A DNA stretch of 64,000 nucleotides from Liquorilactobacillus nagelii DSM 13675 (GCF_019444005.1 NZ_CP049304.1:62001-126000), one strand, 5' to 3'. Counted from the stretch's first letter, positions 34,767 to 44,850 are shown. Translations and numbers: made by a program. Notes: generated by a model from the sequence alone, not told the origin.

Positions 34767-36286
34767 GAATTTGCCTCCTTGATTAACTGCTTAACATCAA
34801 TTTTACCATTGGGTGATAAGGGCAATTGATCACGAAAAACAAATTCAGTCGGCATCATATACGGCATAATTACACCTTGTAATTCCTGACGAATGCCTTG
34901 AATCAGCTCAGTTTCTGTTTTGAAATTATTGGGGTTAGCAATAATATAAGCGACTAAATGTTTTGGACGTTGATTGCGGTCATACTTAGGAACCGCAACC
35001 GCTTGTTTGATGTAAGAGCATTTTTCTAATGAAGCACGAACTTCATCCAACTCAATGCGGAAACCATGCAATTTAATTTGAAAATCACAACGTCCATGAT
35101 AGTAAAGTAAACCATCTGGTCCATAGTGACCTAAATCACCAGTATGATACGCTGGTTGACCATCGAGTTCGAAGAAAGCTGCTTTAGTTTTGGCTGGATT
35201 ATTTAAATAGCCACTAGAAACACAAGGACCACTAATAATAATTTCACCGATGTCGCCTTGCTTAACCGGTAGCCCATCACTCCAGATTGATAGATCGACT
35301 TGGGGTTCAGCTGTTCCCAATGGGATACGTTTAAGTTCTGAAAGTTGAGATTTATCAACTTCCCAAGCACTAACGGCTACCGTAGCTTCAGTTGGACCAT
35401 AAGTATTAAAGATTCGAGCATCTGGGAAGCGCTTGGTTAATTTTTTTGCTAGCTTGACAGTTAACTCTTCACCACAAAGTAAAAATAGTTGGAGATTCGG
35501 TTTCTTTTCCGCCTTAAACTCAGGTGAAAGGCAAAACATTTCAGCTAATGAAGGTGTTCCAACAAAAACTTGAAAATCTAATTGTGGTAAGATGCTGAAC
35601 AGCGAGCTGAAATCATTGACTGCTTCCCGCGGCAAAGCTTTAATTGTACCACCACGTAAAACTGAGCTTAACCAATACATATTAGAAACATCAAAGGAAT
35701 ACGGTACCTGTCCTAAAAAGTTTGGCTGCTCAGGAATACCAAATTCAGGGCCTAGTAACCAAGTGATAAACAAGTTAATGTTTTGATGACTAATCGGAAC
35801 TCCCTTAGGTGAACCAGTTGTGCCGGAAGTAAACAAGATATAAAAAGGTGTTGTTTCCGGTACAGTCAACTGTTTATAGCGATGCTGCTCATTAAAAATT
35901 TCTTGTAATTGTTCAAGATTGATGATTTCTCGGTCTGCTAGAGCAGCAATGTCAAATGGAAAATCATCAATTAAGATAACCGTTTTTGGATCAGCGGTAG
36001 CCAAAATTGATTTAATTCTCGGTAGGCTCGAAGATGAGTCTACGGGAATGTATGGATGTCCTGCAAAAGCACATCCTAAAAATGTTGCAATCATTTCAAA
36101 TTGATGATCACCAAAAACCAGAATCGGACGATGGTCTGGTTGGCTTTTTTCTAAAAATCCAGCTAAAGATTGAACATTTGCTTCCAACTCTTGATAGGTG
36201 TGTTGTTTGCCAAGTTCGTCATAGGCAGTATGCCCTGAATTTTTTTCAAGTGCTGCCGTTAGCTTGGATATTAAATTTTCGGTCAT
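34763..36286 (-). CDS. dltA: DltA, D-alanine--DltC ligase
   Basis: A 507-residue ANL-superfamily adenylating enzyme with the P-loop-like FTSGTTGSPKGVPISH, the FNTYGPTEATVAVS block, YHTGDLG and the C-terminal NGKIDVKQL with the catalytic lysine. It activates D-alanine with ATP and loads DltC. Start ATG 36286 follows GAGGGGG, 24 nt after the dltX stop. Confidence 0.97.
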   Translation of the reverse strand: MTENLISKLTAALEKNSGHTAYDELGKQHTYQELEANVQSLAGFLEKSQPDHRPILVFGDHQFEMIATFLGCAFAGHPYIPVDSSSSLPRIKSILATADPKTVILIDDFPFDIAALADREIINLEQLQEIFNEQHRYKQLTVPETTPFYILFTSGTTGSPKGVPISHQNINLFITWLLGPEFGIPEQPNFLGQVPYSFDVSNMYWLSSVLRGGTIKALPREAVNDFSSLFSILPQLDFQVFVGTPSLAEMFCLSPEFKAEKKPNLQLFLLCGEELTVKLAKKLTKRFPDARIFNTYGPTEATVAVSAWEVDKSQLSELKRIPLGTAEPQVDLSIWSDGLPVKQGDIGEIIISGPCVSSGYLNNPAKTKAAFFELDGQPAYHTGDLGHYGPDGLLYYHGRCDFQIKLHGFRIELDEVRASLEKCSYIKQAVAVPKYDRNQRPKHLVAYIIANPNNFKTETELIQGIRQELQGVIMPYMMPTEFVFRDQLPLSPNGKIDVKQLIKEANS

Positions 36287-36309
36287 CGAAAATCCCCCTC
36301 TAAAAGAAG

Positions 36310-36450
36310 CTAGAATTCATTATAAATAAATGGTTCTTGTCCAGCTCCGTAATAACCATACAAATAAATTAAGATTAGTAACACAGCAAAATAAAATAAG
36401 GTTTTACCGATAAAGGAAATTATCGGATGATATCGTGCCAATTCTTTCAA
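36310..36450 (-). CDS. dltX: DltX, small membrane protein of the dlt operon
   Basis: A 46-residue protein from TTG 36450 to TAG 36310. It has one membrane helix (about residues 12-31) and ends in the conserved FIYNEF motif that identifies DltX. The ribosome binding site AAAGGGG is about 8 nt upstream of TTG. It is the first gene of the operon, directly before dltA. DltX is required for D-alanylation and is thought to act with DltB and DltD at the membrane. Confidence 0.92.
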   Translation of the reverse strand: MKELARYHPIISFIGKTLFYFAVLLILIYLYGYYGAGQEPFIYNEF

Positions 36451-36497
36451 TAATAAATTCCCCTTTTAAAAAAATTGCTTTTACAAGCTTTTTCCAT

Positions 36498-36526
36498 TAT
36501 ATATGCTTTGTAATAATTTTGAAACA
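36498..36526 (-). promoter_or_regulatory. Probable dlt operon promoter
   Basis: On the minus strand TATAAT lies at 36498-36503; 17 bp upstream is TTTCAA (36521-36526), a weak -35. It is about 50 nt before the dltX start. Confidence 0.45.
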
Positions 36527-36678
36527 TAAATTAGTTAATCTTAGTTAAACGTTAAAGAACTTAACTGGACTAGGAATTTAATTAATGGAAATTTAATAAT
36601 CAAGCAGTTTTTAGCTAGAAAACTCTTAAAAAAATGGTACTCTTAAAAGGAAAATGTTAAACGATAGGAGCAGGATAA

Positions 36679-37743
36679 ATGCATTTTAATATCGGAACCT
36701 GGATGGTTATCATTAGTTGGTTATTTTTTTGCTTGAGCTGTGGGATGTTGATATTTAGTTTGAAAAAAAACAAATTTCGTTTATTGAATGGGGTTTTAGG
36801 AAATAGTGCCCTACTACTTTTAGGGGTAGCAGTTTCTTTTACTATTATGTACAGTCAAATCTATTTTTTAGAAAGAGCTTTGATAATTGCAGCAGTAATA
36901 ATTATTGTACCGTTAGCATTACTATATTTTTCAATGGGCTTTTTGCTGTTATGGAATGCAGCAATTGTTTGGCGTAAGGAAAGTCATTCATTAGGAAATA
37001 TGTTAACCTTGATTATTGGAATTTGTTTAATTTTGAGTCCATTATTTTCCCGGGTAGTAAGAAGTTTTCTTTCACCTTATGTAACTTCATTGTTATTTGG
37101 TTTAATTGGAATTGTTGTTTTTTATTTTGTTTTTTGGTTGGGAAATTTCATTACCTCGTTTTTAATTACTCGGTTATTTCGGCCGCGGTGGGACAAAAAA
37201 TATATTATTGTGCTAGGTTCAGGTCTGATAGGGGGCAGTCGAGTATCACCTTTACTAGCTTCTAGAATTATGAAAGCTAAGGAGTTCGGAGAACAGCAAT
37301 TTCAAAAAAATGGATTGCGACCACTAATTATTTTTTCTGGTGGTCAAGGTCCGGATGAAAAATTACCTGAAGGTCAAGCAATGAAAGATTATGGTTTAGC
37401 TCATGGTATGCAAGACTTTACTTTGATCGCTGAAACCAAATCCAAAAACACTTATCAAAATATGTTATTTTCAAAACAAATTTTGGAGGAAAAGCAAATT
37501 GATTTAAAGGCTGGCTTATTTGCCACTAGTGACTATCATACTTTTCGGGCTGCAGGTTATGCTCGTTATGTCGGACTAGATATTGATGGTATTGGCGCAA
37601 AAACTAGTAAATTTTTTATTCCAAATGCATTTTTACGCGAGTATATTGCCATTTTGATGAATCATAAATTCTTTCATCTTAGTATGTTGTCAATCTTAGT
37701 GATAATTGATATTTTTGCTAGTTGGGGTTTTAACGTGAAGTAA
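36679..37743 (+). CDS. Membrane protein with YdcF/SanA-like DUF218 domain
   Basis: A 354-residue protein. The first 165 residues hold five or six membrane helices; the rest is a DUF218 domain (about 172-330) with YIIVLGSGLIGGSRVSPLLA, IIFSGGQGPDEKLPEGQAM and the SKNTYQNM block, followed by one last helix. DUF218 proteins (SanA, ElyC, YdcF) are linked with envelope and peptidoglycan precursor functions, but no reaction is established. It is divergent from the dlt operon, so an envelope role fits. Start ATG 36679 follows ATAGGAGCAGG. Confidence 0.9.
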   Translation: MHFNIGTWMVIISWLFFCLSCGMLIFSLKKNKFRLLNGVLGNSALLLLGVAVSFTIMYSQIYFLERALIIAAVIIIVPLALLYFSMGFLLLWNAAIVWRKESHSLGNMLTLIIGICLILSPLFSRVVRSFLSPYVTSLLFGLIGIVVFYFVFWLGNFITSFLITRLFRPRWDKKYIIVLGSGLIGGSRVSPLLASRIMKAKEFGEQQFQKNGLRPLIIFSGGQGPDEKLPEGQAMKDYGLAHGMQDFTLIAETKSKNTYQNMLFSKQILEEKQIDLKAGLFATSDYHTFRAAGYARYVGLDIDGIGAKTSKFFIPNAFLREYIAILMNHKFFHLSMLSILVIIDIFASWGFNVK

Positions 37744-37756
37744 TAAATAAAAAAAT

Positions 37757-37809
37757 AATAACCAAGAAGAGCGAGAAAACATTTTGTTTTCTCGCTCTTT
37801 TTGGTTATT
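37757..37809 (+). terminator. Terminator after DUF218 gene
   Basis: AATAACCAAG at 37757 pairs with TTGGTTATT at the right end, and inside it GAGCGAGAAAAC pairs with GTTTTCTCGCTC. This is a long stable stem with T residues. Confidence 0.85.
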
Positions 37810-37933
37810 AAATTCAAATTATAAAAAGTACTGATTCTAATTGTTCACTAATTTTTCCTAGAAAAAAATTTATACATTTTCTATTCATTTTTTTTATAAA
37901 TTTCTTTTTTAAAACGAATATTGAATAAAAAAC

Positions 37934-37951
37934 TGTGAATATACATTTGCA
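37934..37951. promoter_or_regulatory. Candidate ARG box upstream of the ADI operon
   Basis: TGTGAATATACATTTGCA resembles the ArgR consensus (TGAAT-4-ATTCA) with about three mismatches and sits 44 bp upstream of the arcA -35. The region 37810-38062 is otherwise AT-rich and contains no credible gene; a second weaker candidate is at about 37870-37888. An ArgR gene is in the same cluster (42882). Confidence 0.55.
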
Positions 37952-37995
37952 TAAATACTTTTCTAAAAGTGTGCAAAATCCTTTAAAAATAAGGA

Positions 37996-38024
37996 TTGAT
38001 AGCGATTTCAACTAAAGGTAATAT
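37996..38024 (+). promoter_or_regulatory. arcA promoter
   Basis: TTGATA (37996-38001) and TAATAT (38019-38024) with a 17-bp spacer, 38 nt before the arcA start. Confidence 0.65.
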
Positions 38025-38062
38025 GATGATGTAATAAAAAATATACAGGAAGGTGATTTTTT

Positions 38063-39295
38063 ATGTCAGGTCCAATTAATGTAAAATCCGAAATCGGTAA
38101 GTTGAAAGCAGTTATCTTGAAGCGTCCCGGAAAAGAAGTTGAAAACATTACTCCAGATACAATGCCACGCTTGTTGTTCGATGATATTCCTTATTTACCG
38201 ATTGCTCAAAAAGAACATGATGATTTTGCTAGAGTTCTTAAAGAAAATGGGACAGAAGTTTTATATCTTGATGACTTAGTTGCTGAAGCTTTAGAAGAAG
38301 AAAAAGTTCGCCAAGAGTTTCTTGAAAGAATGATTTCAGAATCAGGTTTTCAAACTGGTAAAACTGCCACGGCTTTAAAAGAATACCTTGATTCGCTGGA
38401 TTCATTAACCATGGTTCAACGTATTATGGAAGGAATCAGAAAAGAAGATGTCCAATTAAAATCATTTGATTTGAGGGAAGCATCGGAAGACAGTGACTAT
38501 CCATTTTTAATGGATCCAATGCCTAATTTATATTTTACACGTGATCCAGCAGCTTCAATTGGTACTGGATTGAGCATTAATCACATGACTTTTGCTGCTC
38601 GACGAAGAGAGTCTTTGTTTATGGAATATATTATTGCTTATCATAAACGCTTTGCTAATCAGGGTGTACATGTTTGGCGAAATCGAAATCATAATACGCG
38701 AATTGAAGGTGGGGATGAACTTGTCTTGAGCAACCATGTCTTAGCGATCGGAGTTTCTCAACGGACTTCTGCTGAAGCGATTCAAGACATTGCTGGAAGC
38801 TTATTTGAGAATGCTTCTGGATACGATACAGTCATTGCAATTAAGATCCCTCACAATCATGCGATGATGCATTTGGATACTGTTTTTACCATGATTAATT
38901 ATGATCAATTTACAGTACATCCAGCAATTTTAACTAAAGATGGTCAGGTAGATAGTTGGATCTTGCATCCTACCAAAGATGGAATTTCTATTGAACATCA
39001 GCGTGATTTAAAACAAGTTTTAAAAACTGCGCTTAATCTAGATGACCTAGACTTAATTCCAACCGGAAATGGAGATCCCATCGTGGCACCTCGTGAACAG
39101 TGGAACGATGGTTCAAATACATTGGCAATTGCCCCTGGAGAGGTAGTTACCTATAACCGTAATTATGTATCAAATGAGATTTTACGCAAGCATGGTTTAA
39201 AGGTACATGAAGTCTTATCAAGTGAACTTTCACGTGGCCGTGGGGGTCCAAGATGTATGTCTATGCCAATAGTTCGTGAAGATTTAAATAAATAA
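38063..39295 (+). CDS. arcA: Arginine deiminase
   Basis: A 410-residue enzyme converting arginine to citrulline and ammonia. It shows [20 protein letters not shown], the GGDELVLSN block, the metal-free active-site HLDTVFTM with His, and the C-terminal [13 protein letters not shown] with nucleophile Cys398. Length is normal. ATG 38063 follows GGAAGGTG. First gene of the ADI operon; argF follows 16 nt later. Confidence 0.97.
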   Translation: MSGPINVKSEIGKLKAVILKRPGKEVENITPDTMPRLLFDDIPYLPIAQKEHDDFARVLKENGTEVLYLDDLVAEALEEEKVRQEFLERMISESGFQTGKTATALKEYLDSLDSLTMVQRIMEGIRKEDVQLKSFDLREASEDSDYPFLMDPMPNLYFTRDPAASIGTGLSINHMTFAARRRESLFMEYIIAYHKRFANQGVHVWRNRNHNTRIEGGDELVLSNHVLAIGVSQRTSAEAIQDIAGSLFENASGYDTVIAIKIPHNHAMMHLDTVFTMINYDQFTVHPAILTKDGQVDSWILHPTKDGISIEHQRDLKQVLKTALNLDDLDLIPTGNGDPIVAPREQWNDGSNTLAIAPGEVVTYNRNYVSNEILRKHGLKVHEVLSSELSRGRGGPRCMSMPIVREDLNK

Positions 39296-39311
39296 AGAGG
39301 AGAAAAATAAA

Positions 39312-40310
39312 ATGTTCAATGTTCGAAACAAAAGTTATTTGACACTCATGGATTACACACCTCGTCAAATGGAGTACTTGCTTAATTTAGCTGAAGATTT
39401 AAAGAAAGCAAAATATGCAGGGACTGAACAACCTAAGTTAAAAGGAAAAAATATTGCATTAATTTTTGAAAAAAGTTCTACTAGGACTCGCTGCTCTTTT
39501 GAAGTTGCTGCTTATGATCAAGGAGCACATGTTACTTACCTAGGACCTTCAGGAAGTCATATGGGACATAAGGAATCAGTAAAGGATACCGCTAGAGTTC
39601 TCGGAGGAATGTTTGATGGAATTGAATACCGCGGTTTTTCACAACGAACGGTTGAAACTTTAGCTAAGTATTCCGGTGTTCCTGTTTGGAATGGCTTGAC
39701 TGATGAGGACCATCCAACACAAGTTTTAGCTGATTTTCTAACTGCAAAAGAAGTCCTAAAGAAAGAATATAAGGATATTAAATTTGCCTTTGTCGGTGAT
39801 GGTCAAGATAATGTTTCAAATGCTCTTATGATTGGCGCAGCCAAAATGGGAATGACTTATCATGTCGTTTGTCCGAAAGAATTAAATCCAGAAAAAGAGT
39901 TGCTTGAAAAAGTTGAGAAAGTTGCAGCTGAAACAGGAGCAGAAATTAAAGTATTTAATGATCTGGCTGCGGGTGTAGCTGATATGGATGTAATTTATGG
40001 AGACGTTTGGGTCTCAATGGGAGAAGCTGACAGTGTTTGGGAAGAAAGAATAAAGTTGTTGCAACCATATCAAATAGACAAAAAATTGATGGGGTTAACT
40101 AATAATTCACACGCGATTTTTGAACACTGCTTGCCAGCCTTTCATAATATTGACACTGAAGTCGGCAAAGAAATTTTTGAAAAATACGGAATTTCTGAAA
40201 TGGAAGTTACAGATGAAGTCTTTGAAAGCAGTCAGTCAGTAGTCTTTCAAGAAGCTGAAAACCGGATGCATACTATCAAAGCCATCATGGTGGCAACTTT
40301 AGGAGAATAA
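39312..40310 (+). CDS. argF: Ornithine carbamoyltransferase, catabolic
   Basis: A 332-residue enzyme (also called ArcB). It shows the carbamoyl-phosphate site [25 protein letters not shown], and the ornithine-binding HCLPAFHN block. In the ADI pathway it phosphorolyses citrulline to ornithine and carbamoyl phosphate. The gene lies between arcA and arcC, so the catabolic direction is expected. The ribosome binding site is AGAGGAG. Confidence 0.97.
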   Translation: MFNVRNKSYLTLMDYTPRQMEYLLNLAEDLKKAKYAGTEQPKLKGKNIALIFEKSSTRTRCSFEVAAYDQGAHVTYLGPSGSHMGHKESVKDTARVLGGMFDGIEYRGFSQRTVETLAKYSGVPVWNGLTDEDHPTQVLADFLTAKEVLKKEYKDIKFAFVGDGQDNVSNALMIGAAKMGMTYHVVCPKELNPEKELLEKVEKVAAETGAEIKVFNDLAAGVADMDVIYGDVWVSMGEADSVWEERIKLLQPYQIDKKLMGLTNNSHAIFEHCLPAFHNIDTEVGKEIFEKYGISEMEVTDEVFESSQSVVFQEAENRMHTIKAIMVATLGE

Positions 40311-40347
40311 AAGCCTAAAAATCAACCATGAGAGGATGGATAATTTT

Positions 40348-41286
40348 ATGAAAAAAATAGTTGTTGCCTTAGGCGGAAACGCGATTTTGTCGAAAGATGC
40401 TAGTGCTGAATCTCAACAAAAAGCGATTTTTAAAACGGCTCAAGTCTTAGCTGAATTTATTAAACGGGGTCATCAGTTAGTGATTACACATGGTAACGGA
40501 CCACAAGTTGGAAATTTGTTATTGCAGCAAGTGGCAGGAAGTAGCGATAAGAATCCGGCCATGCCATTAGACACAATTGGAGCTATGACTGAGGGCAGCA
40601 TTGGGTATTGGATGCAAAAAGCTTTAGGAGAAATTCTTCAAAAAGCAGGAATTTCAAAAACAGTAGCGACTGTGATAACGCAAACACAAGTTGCAGCTGA
40701 CGACCCAGCGTTTAAAAAACCGACAAAACCAATTGGTCCTTTTTACGACAAGATTGAAGCTCAAAAAGCCAAAGAAAAAAATCCTGACTATGTTTTTGTT
40801 GAAGATGCTGGTCGAGGATATCGGCGAGTAGTGCCTTCTCCAATTCCTGAAAAAGTAGTTGAATACCCCTTAGTTGCAATGATGCTTGAAAACGGCATGG
40901 TTCCAATTGCAGCTGGCGGCGGTGGAATTCCAGTATCGCAGAATAAAAATCATCAGATTATTGGTCAAGAAGCTGTGATTGATAAAGATTATGGAGCAGC
41001 AAAATTAGCTGAAAGTATAGGTGCAGATGAATTAATTATTTTGACAGCGGTTGATTATGTATTTGTGAATTTCAATCAACCAGATCAAAAAAAATTGACT
41101 AATACAACTGTGGCCGAATTAAAAAAATATATTGCTGAAAAACAATTTGCAGCTGGAAGTATGTTGCCAAAAATTAATGCAGCAATTGAATTTGTTGAGG
41201 CAACTCAAGGTAAGGCAATAATTACATCTTTAGATAGAGTTACAGATTTATTAGAAAAAGGAGTGGGGACAATAATCACATCATAG
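40348..41286 (+). CDS. arcC: Carbamate kinase
   Basis: A 312-residue enzyme that makes ATP from carbamoyl phosphate. It shows KKIVVALGGNAIL at the start, VITHGNGPQVGNLLLQQ, RRVVPSPIPEKVVE and the VIDKDYGAAKLAE block. I start at ATG 40348, giving MKKIVVALGG; the earlier ATG at 40336 directly abuts its AGAGG and adds four residues. It is followed by a terminator. Confidence 0.96.
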   Translation: MKKIVVALGGNAILSKDASAESQQKAIFKTAQVLAEFIKRGHQLVITHGNGPQVGNLLLQQVAGSSDKNPAMPLDTIGAMTEGSIGYWMQKALGEILQKAGISKTVATVITQTQVAADDPAFKKPTKPIGPFYDKIEAQKAKEKNPDYVFVEDAGRGYRRVVPSPIPEKVVEYPLVAMMLENGMVPIAAGGGGIPVSQNKNHQIIGQEAVIDKDYGAAKLAESIGADELIILTAVDYVFVNFNQPDQKKLTNTTVAELKKYIAEKQFAAGSMLPKINAAIEFVEATQGKAIITSLDRVTDLLEKGVGTIITS

Positions 41287-41336
41287 TCTTGCTTAGTAAT
41301 TAGTTTGGCCATTTTCTAAGCAGATTGGTTGGATGG

Positions 41337-41392
41337 ATGGAAATCAGGTTAGTGTAAGCAAAATGCTTAGGAAAACTTGGTTTCCATTTTTT
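41337..41392 (+). terminator. Terminator or attenuator between arcC and arcD
   Basis: ATGGAAA (41337-41343) pairs with TTTCCAT (41381-41387), and TAAGC with GCTTA inside, followed by TTTTTT. It separates the three enzyme genes from the antiporter. Confidence 0.65.
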
Positions 41393-41421
41393 AGGGTATT
41401 TGAAGCTAAGGAGATGAAGTT

Positions 41422-42846
41422 ATGAAAGATAACAAACTGAGTTTAACTGAATTAGTTGGATTAGTTGTTGGCTCAATTATTGGTGGTGGAATCTTTAACT
41501 TGATGCGTGATATGGCCACACCGGCCTCAGCAGGTTCGATTATTTTAGGCTGGATTATTACCGCTATTGGCATGGTTATGTTAGCGCTGTGTTTTCAAAA
41601 TTTGAATATGAAACGTCCTGATTTAGATGCAGGTATTTATAGCTACGCTGAAGCAGGTTTTGGTAAATATATGGGATTCAATTCAGCTTGGGGATATTGG
41701 ATTTCAGCCTGGTTGGGTAATGTTGGTTATGCAACCTTGTTAATGAGTGCAGTGGGATATTTTATGCCCATTTTTAAAGATGGACAAAATATTTATTCAA
41801 TTATTGTTGCATCGTTAATTCTTTGGGGATGTCACTTTTTAATACTACAAGGAACGAAATCAGCATCATTTATAAACACAATTTTAACTATCGCCAAACT
41901 TATTCCAATCGGAATCTTTTTAGTGGTAATGTTTATTTCTTTTAAAATTGGAGTTTTCACGACTGATTTTTGGGGAACTGTATCAAAACATTTTGAATTG
42001 AAACCAGTTTTGTCTCAGGTTAAAGGTACAATGCTGGTAACTGTTTGGGTTTTCATCGGGATTGAAGGTGCAGTCCTTTTTTCTGGTAAGGCTAAAAAAA
42101 GATCAGATGTTGGAAAAGCTACTATTTTAGGTATTGTTACCGTTATTTTAATTTATATGCTTGTTACTTTGCTGTCATTAGGGGTAATGACACGACCAGA
42201 ATTAGCAAATTTGAGGCAACCAGCAATGGCTTATTTGTTGCAATCGGTCGTTGGTAAATGGGGTGCAGTTCTAGTTAATTTGGAATTAATAATTTCAGTT
42301 GCGGGTGCTTGGTTATCATGGACGATGTTTGCTGGTCAGTTACCTTATGAAGCTGCAAAAAATGGGACATTTCCAAAATTCTTTGCGAAAGAAAATCAAC
42401 ATCAAGCTCCAGTTAATTCATTGTTACTGACAAATGTGCTAGTCCAATTATTCTTTTTTACGTATTTAATATCAGACAGTGCATATAATTTTTTCTATTC
42501 TTTAGCAAGTTCTGCAATTCTGATCCCATATGCTTTTTCAGGATTTTACCAATTAAAGTATTCTTTGGAAGAAGAAAAAACTACTGCAGGGCGTACGACA
42601 AATATTGTCATCGGATTAATTGCTAGTATTTATGCTTGCTGGTTAGTATATGCTGCGGGAATGAAATATTTATTGTTGACAACTCTTTTGTTCGCACCCG
42701 GAATCGCATTCTTTTATGTTATGCAGAAAAACGATAATCACCAATCTAAGATTTTTTCAAAGCAAGAGTTGTTGGTGGCTGGAATAATAATTGCTTGTGC
42801 CGTTTGGGCTCTTTGCTTAATCTTTCTTGGCAAAATCACCTTTTAA
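41422..42846 (+). CDS. arcD: Arginine/ornithine antiporter (APC family)
   Basis: A 474-residue protein with 12-13 membrane helices. VGSIIGGGIFNLMRDMA with the following ASAGSIILGW and the SVAGAWLSWTMFAGQLPYEAA segment match the basic amino-acid/polyamine antiporter (APA) family. Next to arcABC it would exchange external arginine for ornithine. The ribosome binding site AAGGAGATG precedes ATG 41422. ArgR follows 35 nt later. Confidence 0.92.
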   Translation: MKDNKLSLTELVGLVVGSIIGGGIFNLMRDMATPASAGSIILGWIITAIGMVMLALCFQNLNMKRPDLDAGIYSYAEAGFGKYMGFNSAWGYWISAWLGNVGYATLLMSAVGYFMPIFKDGQNIYSIIVASLILWGCHFLILQGTKSASFINTILTIAKLIPIGIFLVVMFISFKIGVFTTDFWGTVSKHFELKPVLSQVKGTMLVTVWVFIGIEGAVLFSGKAKKRSDVGKATILGIVTVILIYMLVTLLSLGVMTRPELANLRQPAMAYLLQSVVGKWGAVLVNLELIISVAGAWLSWTMFAGQLPYEAAKNGTFPKFFAKENQHQAPVNSLLLTNVLVQLFFFTYLISDSAYNFFYSLASSAILIPYAFSGFYQLKYSLEEEKTTAGRTTNIVIGLIASIYACWLVYAAGMKYLLLTTLLFAPGIAFFYVMQKNDNHQSKIFSKQELLVAGIIIACAVWALCLIFLGKITF

Positions 42847-42881
42847 AATAAAAAAAGTAATATAAATGAGGAATGATTATT

Positions 42882-43346
42882 TTGAATAGAGAAAAAAGAA
42901 GAAAACTAATTGAATTGTTGATTGTTCAGCATGAAGTTTCTACTCAAGATGAATTATTGAACTTACTTAAGGAAAATGGAATTGAATCGACACAAGCTAC
43001 TATTTCACGAGATATTCGTGAATTGAATATCGTTAAGCGCAGCGACGATCAGGGGAAAATATATTATACCCAAGAAAGAATGGATCGTCGAAAGGAAATC
43101 GAAAAGTTATATCAATTCATTGAAATATCAGTCTATAGTATTCAACAGATTCAATTTATGAATATTATTCGGACGAGTCCCAATTATGCCAATGTATTGA
43201 CAGCAATTCTGGATGGATTGGAGTTAATAGAAATAGTCGGAAGTATAGCTGGTTATGATACGATTATCATCATTAGTTCAAATATTAGTGATGCTACAAC
43301 AATCAATAACATATTCAAAACTCATATTGATCCGGATCTACAATGA
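42882..43346 (+). CDS. argR: ArgR/AhrC-family arginine-responsive regulator
   Basis: A 154-residue protein. The N-terminal winged helix (about 1-70) has STQDELLNLLKENGIESTQA followed by TISRDIRELNIVK; the C-terminal oligomerisation and arginine-binding domain contains ILDGLELIEIVGSIAGYDT. The usual GTIAGDDT reads GSIAGYDT, so one of the acidic residues that contacts arginine is replaced by Tyr. I start at TTG 42882, 9 nt after TGAGGA; ATG 42873 abuts that site. It likely controls the ADI genes through ARG boxes. Confidence 0.92.
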   Translation: MNREKRRKLIELLIVQHEVSTQDELLNLLKENGIESTQATISRDIRELNIVKRSDDQGKIYYTQERMDRRKEIEKLYQFIEISVYSIQQIQFMNIIRTSPNYANVLTAILDGLELIEIVGSIAGYDTIIIISSNISDATTINNIFKTHIDPDLQ

Positions 43347-43425
43347 ATTTTTGCTAGTAATTTTTAATCAAACGGCTCTTACAAAATGATAATGTGTTAC
43401 AGACTTTTTGGCGAAAGGATATTTA

Positions 43426-44850
43426 ATGAAAGCTCATATACACAATTCATCAGAAAAAATTGGGTTAATTACTTTAGTTTCGATTGTAATAACCTCGGCA
43501 CTAGGATCCGGAATTTTTACAATTAATATCAATTTAGCTAAAGCTGCACCAGCTGGATCGGTAATAATTGGTTGGATGTTTGTCGGGTTTGGAACACTTA
43601 TGTTGGCTTTATCGATAAATTACTTAGCTGTAAAAATGCCTGAACTCGAAGGCATTTTTTCATATGGGCAAGCAGGATTTGGAAACTTTATTGGATTTTT
43701 TTGTGGCTGGGGATATTGGTTGTCAGCCTGCTTAGGTAATGTAGCATTTGCGGTTATTTTGATGAGTTCTTTTAGTTTCTTTTTCCCTGTTTTTCAAACT
43801 GGTCAAAATTTAACTTCGATAATTACAGCTAGTCTTATTTTGTGGGGATTGATAATACTAGTTAATCATGGAGTTGAAAGTGCGGCAATTTTAAACACTC
43901 TGATTACTTGCTGTAAATTATTACCATTATTGTGTTTAATTGGATTAGGAATTGAAAATTTTAACTTTTCTATATTTATGAGTAATTTGTGGCAAAACAG
44001 TAATTCATTAATTGAAAAAAACAACATAGATTTAATTGGTAAACAGGTTAGAGGGTGCATGCTGACGATGGCATGGGTGTTTGTTGGAATAGAAGGAGCA
44101 ACAACCATGGCTAAACGTGCAAAAAATAAGTCAGATGCAGGGAAAGCAACTGTTTTGGGGATGCTTTGTCTGTTGGTACTATATGTACTGGCTTCAGTAC
44201 TACCATATGGCTATTTATCAAGAGCTGCTTTATCAAATTTAGCACAACCATCTGGAGCTTATATCTTTAAATCAATGGTTGGCAGCTGGGGTGGACCATT
44301 TATTAATTTAGGAATCATAATTTCAATTTTGGGTGCTTGGTTATCTTGGACAATGTTACCAGCTGAGACAACTAGTTTAATGGCAGAAAAAAAATTATTG
44401 CCGGTTGTATTTAATAAAAAAAATAAATTTGGAGCACCAACATTTTCTTTAATAATAGAAGGAATAATGTGTCAAATATTTTTGTTGGTAATTTATTTTG
44501 CAGCAGATGCATATAATTTGGCTTATTCATTATGTACTTCTTCGATAATAATCTGTTATATTTTTGTCGGACTTTTTCAAATTAAAACAGCTTTAAAAAA
44601 CAAAGTTAGCAAAGAAAAATATATTAATTTAATTATTGGTTTACTGACGGTTTTTTTTGAAGGTGCAATCATCATTTTTGTTGGCTTAAAATATTTGTTT
44701 TTATGTTTTATTGCCTATTTGCCCGGATTGCTCTTCTATCTTTGGGTAAAAAGGAAAGAGGCTTTTGTATTTTCTAAATTTGAAGTCATTGAGATCGGAC
44801 TTTTATTATTAGGAAGCTTTTATGGCCTTTGGATTATCTATAATTTATAA
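43426..44850 (+). CDS. Second APA-family amino-acid antiporter
   Basis: A 474-residue, 12-13-helix protein similar in layout to the ArcD at 41422: ALGSGIFTININLAKAAPAG, GCMLTMAWVFVGIEGATTM and ILGAWLSWTMLPAETTSLMA. It probably arose by duplication. The start is ATG 43426 after AAAGGA; the TTG 43408 overlaps that site. Its stop is only 19 nt before an amidohydrolase start, so the two form a unit. It may exchange a product of that hydrolase rather than ornithine. Confidence 0.88.
   Translation: MKAHIHNSSEKIGLITLVSIVITSALGSGIFTININLAKAAPAGSVIIGWMFVGFGTLMLALSINYLAVKMPELEGIFSYGQAGFGNFIGFFCGWGYWLSACLGNVAFAVILMSSFSFFFPVFQTGQNLTSIITASLILWGLIILVNHGVESAAILNTLITCCKLLPLLCLIGLGIENFNFSIFMSNLWQNSNSLIEKNNIDLIGKQVRGCMLTMAWVFVGIEGATTMAKRAKNKSDAGKATVLGMLCLLVLYVLASVLPYGYLSRAALSNLAQPSGAYIFKSMVGSWGGPFINLGIIISILGAWLSWTMLPAETTSLMAEKKLLPVVFNKKNKFGAPTFSLIIEGIMCQIFLLVIYFAADAYNLAYSLCTSSIIICYIFVGLFQIKTALKNKVSKEKYINLIIGLLTVFFEGAIIIFVGLKYLFLCFIAYLPGLLFYLWVKRKEAFVFSKFEVIEIGLLLLGSFYGLWIIYNL

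Noticed and set aside
37814..38011. 65-residue minus-strand frame in the ADI leader region
   Set aside because: It is in an AT-rich regulatory region, has low-complexity Lys/Phe content, and overlaps the ARG box and arcA promoter. No convincing ribosome binding site was seen.
41422..44850. The two antiporters as a recent tandem duplication
   Set aside because: They share layout and motifs, but the sequences differ widely and argR lies between, so the duplication would be old or the copies of separate origin.
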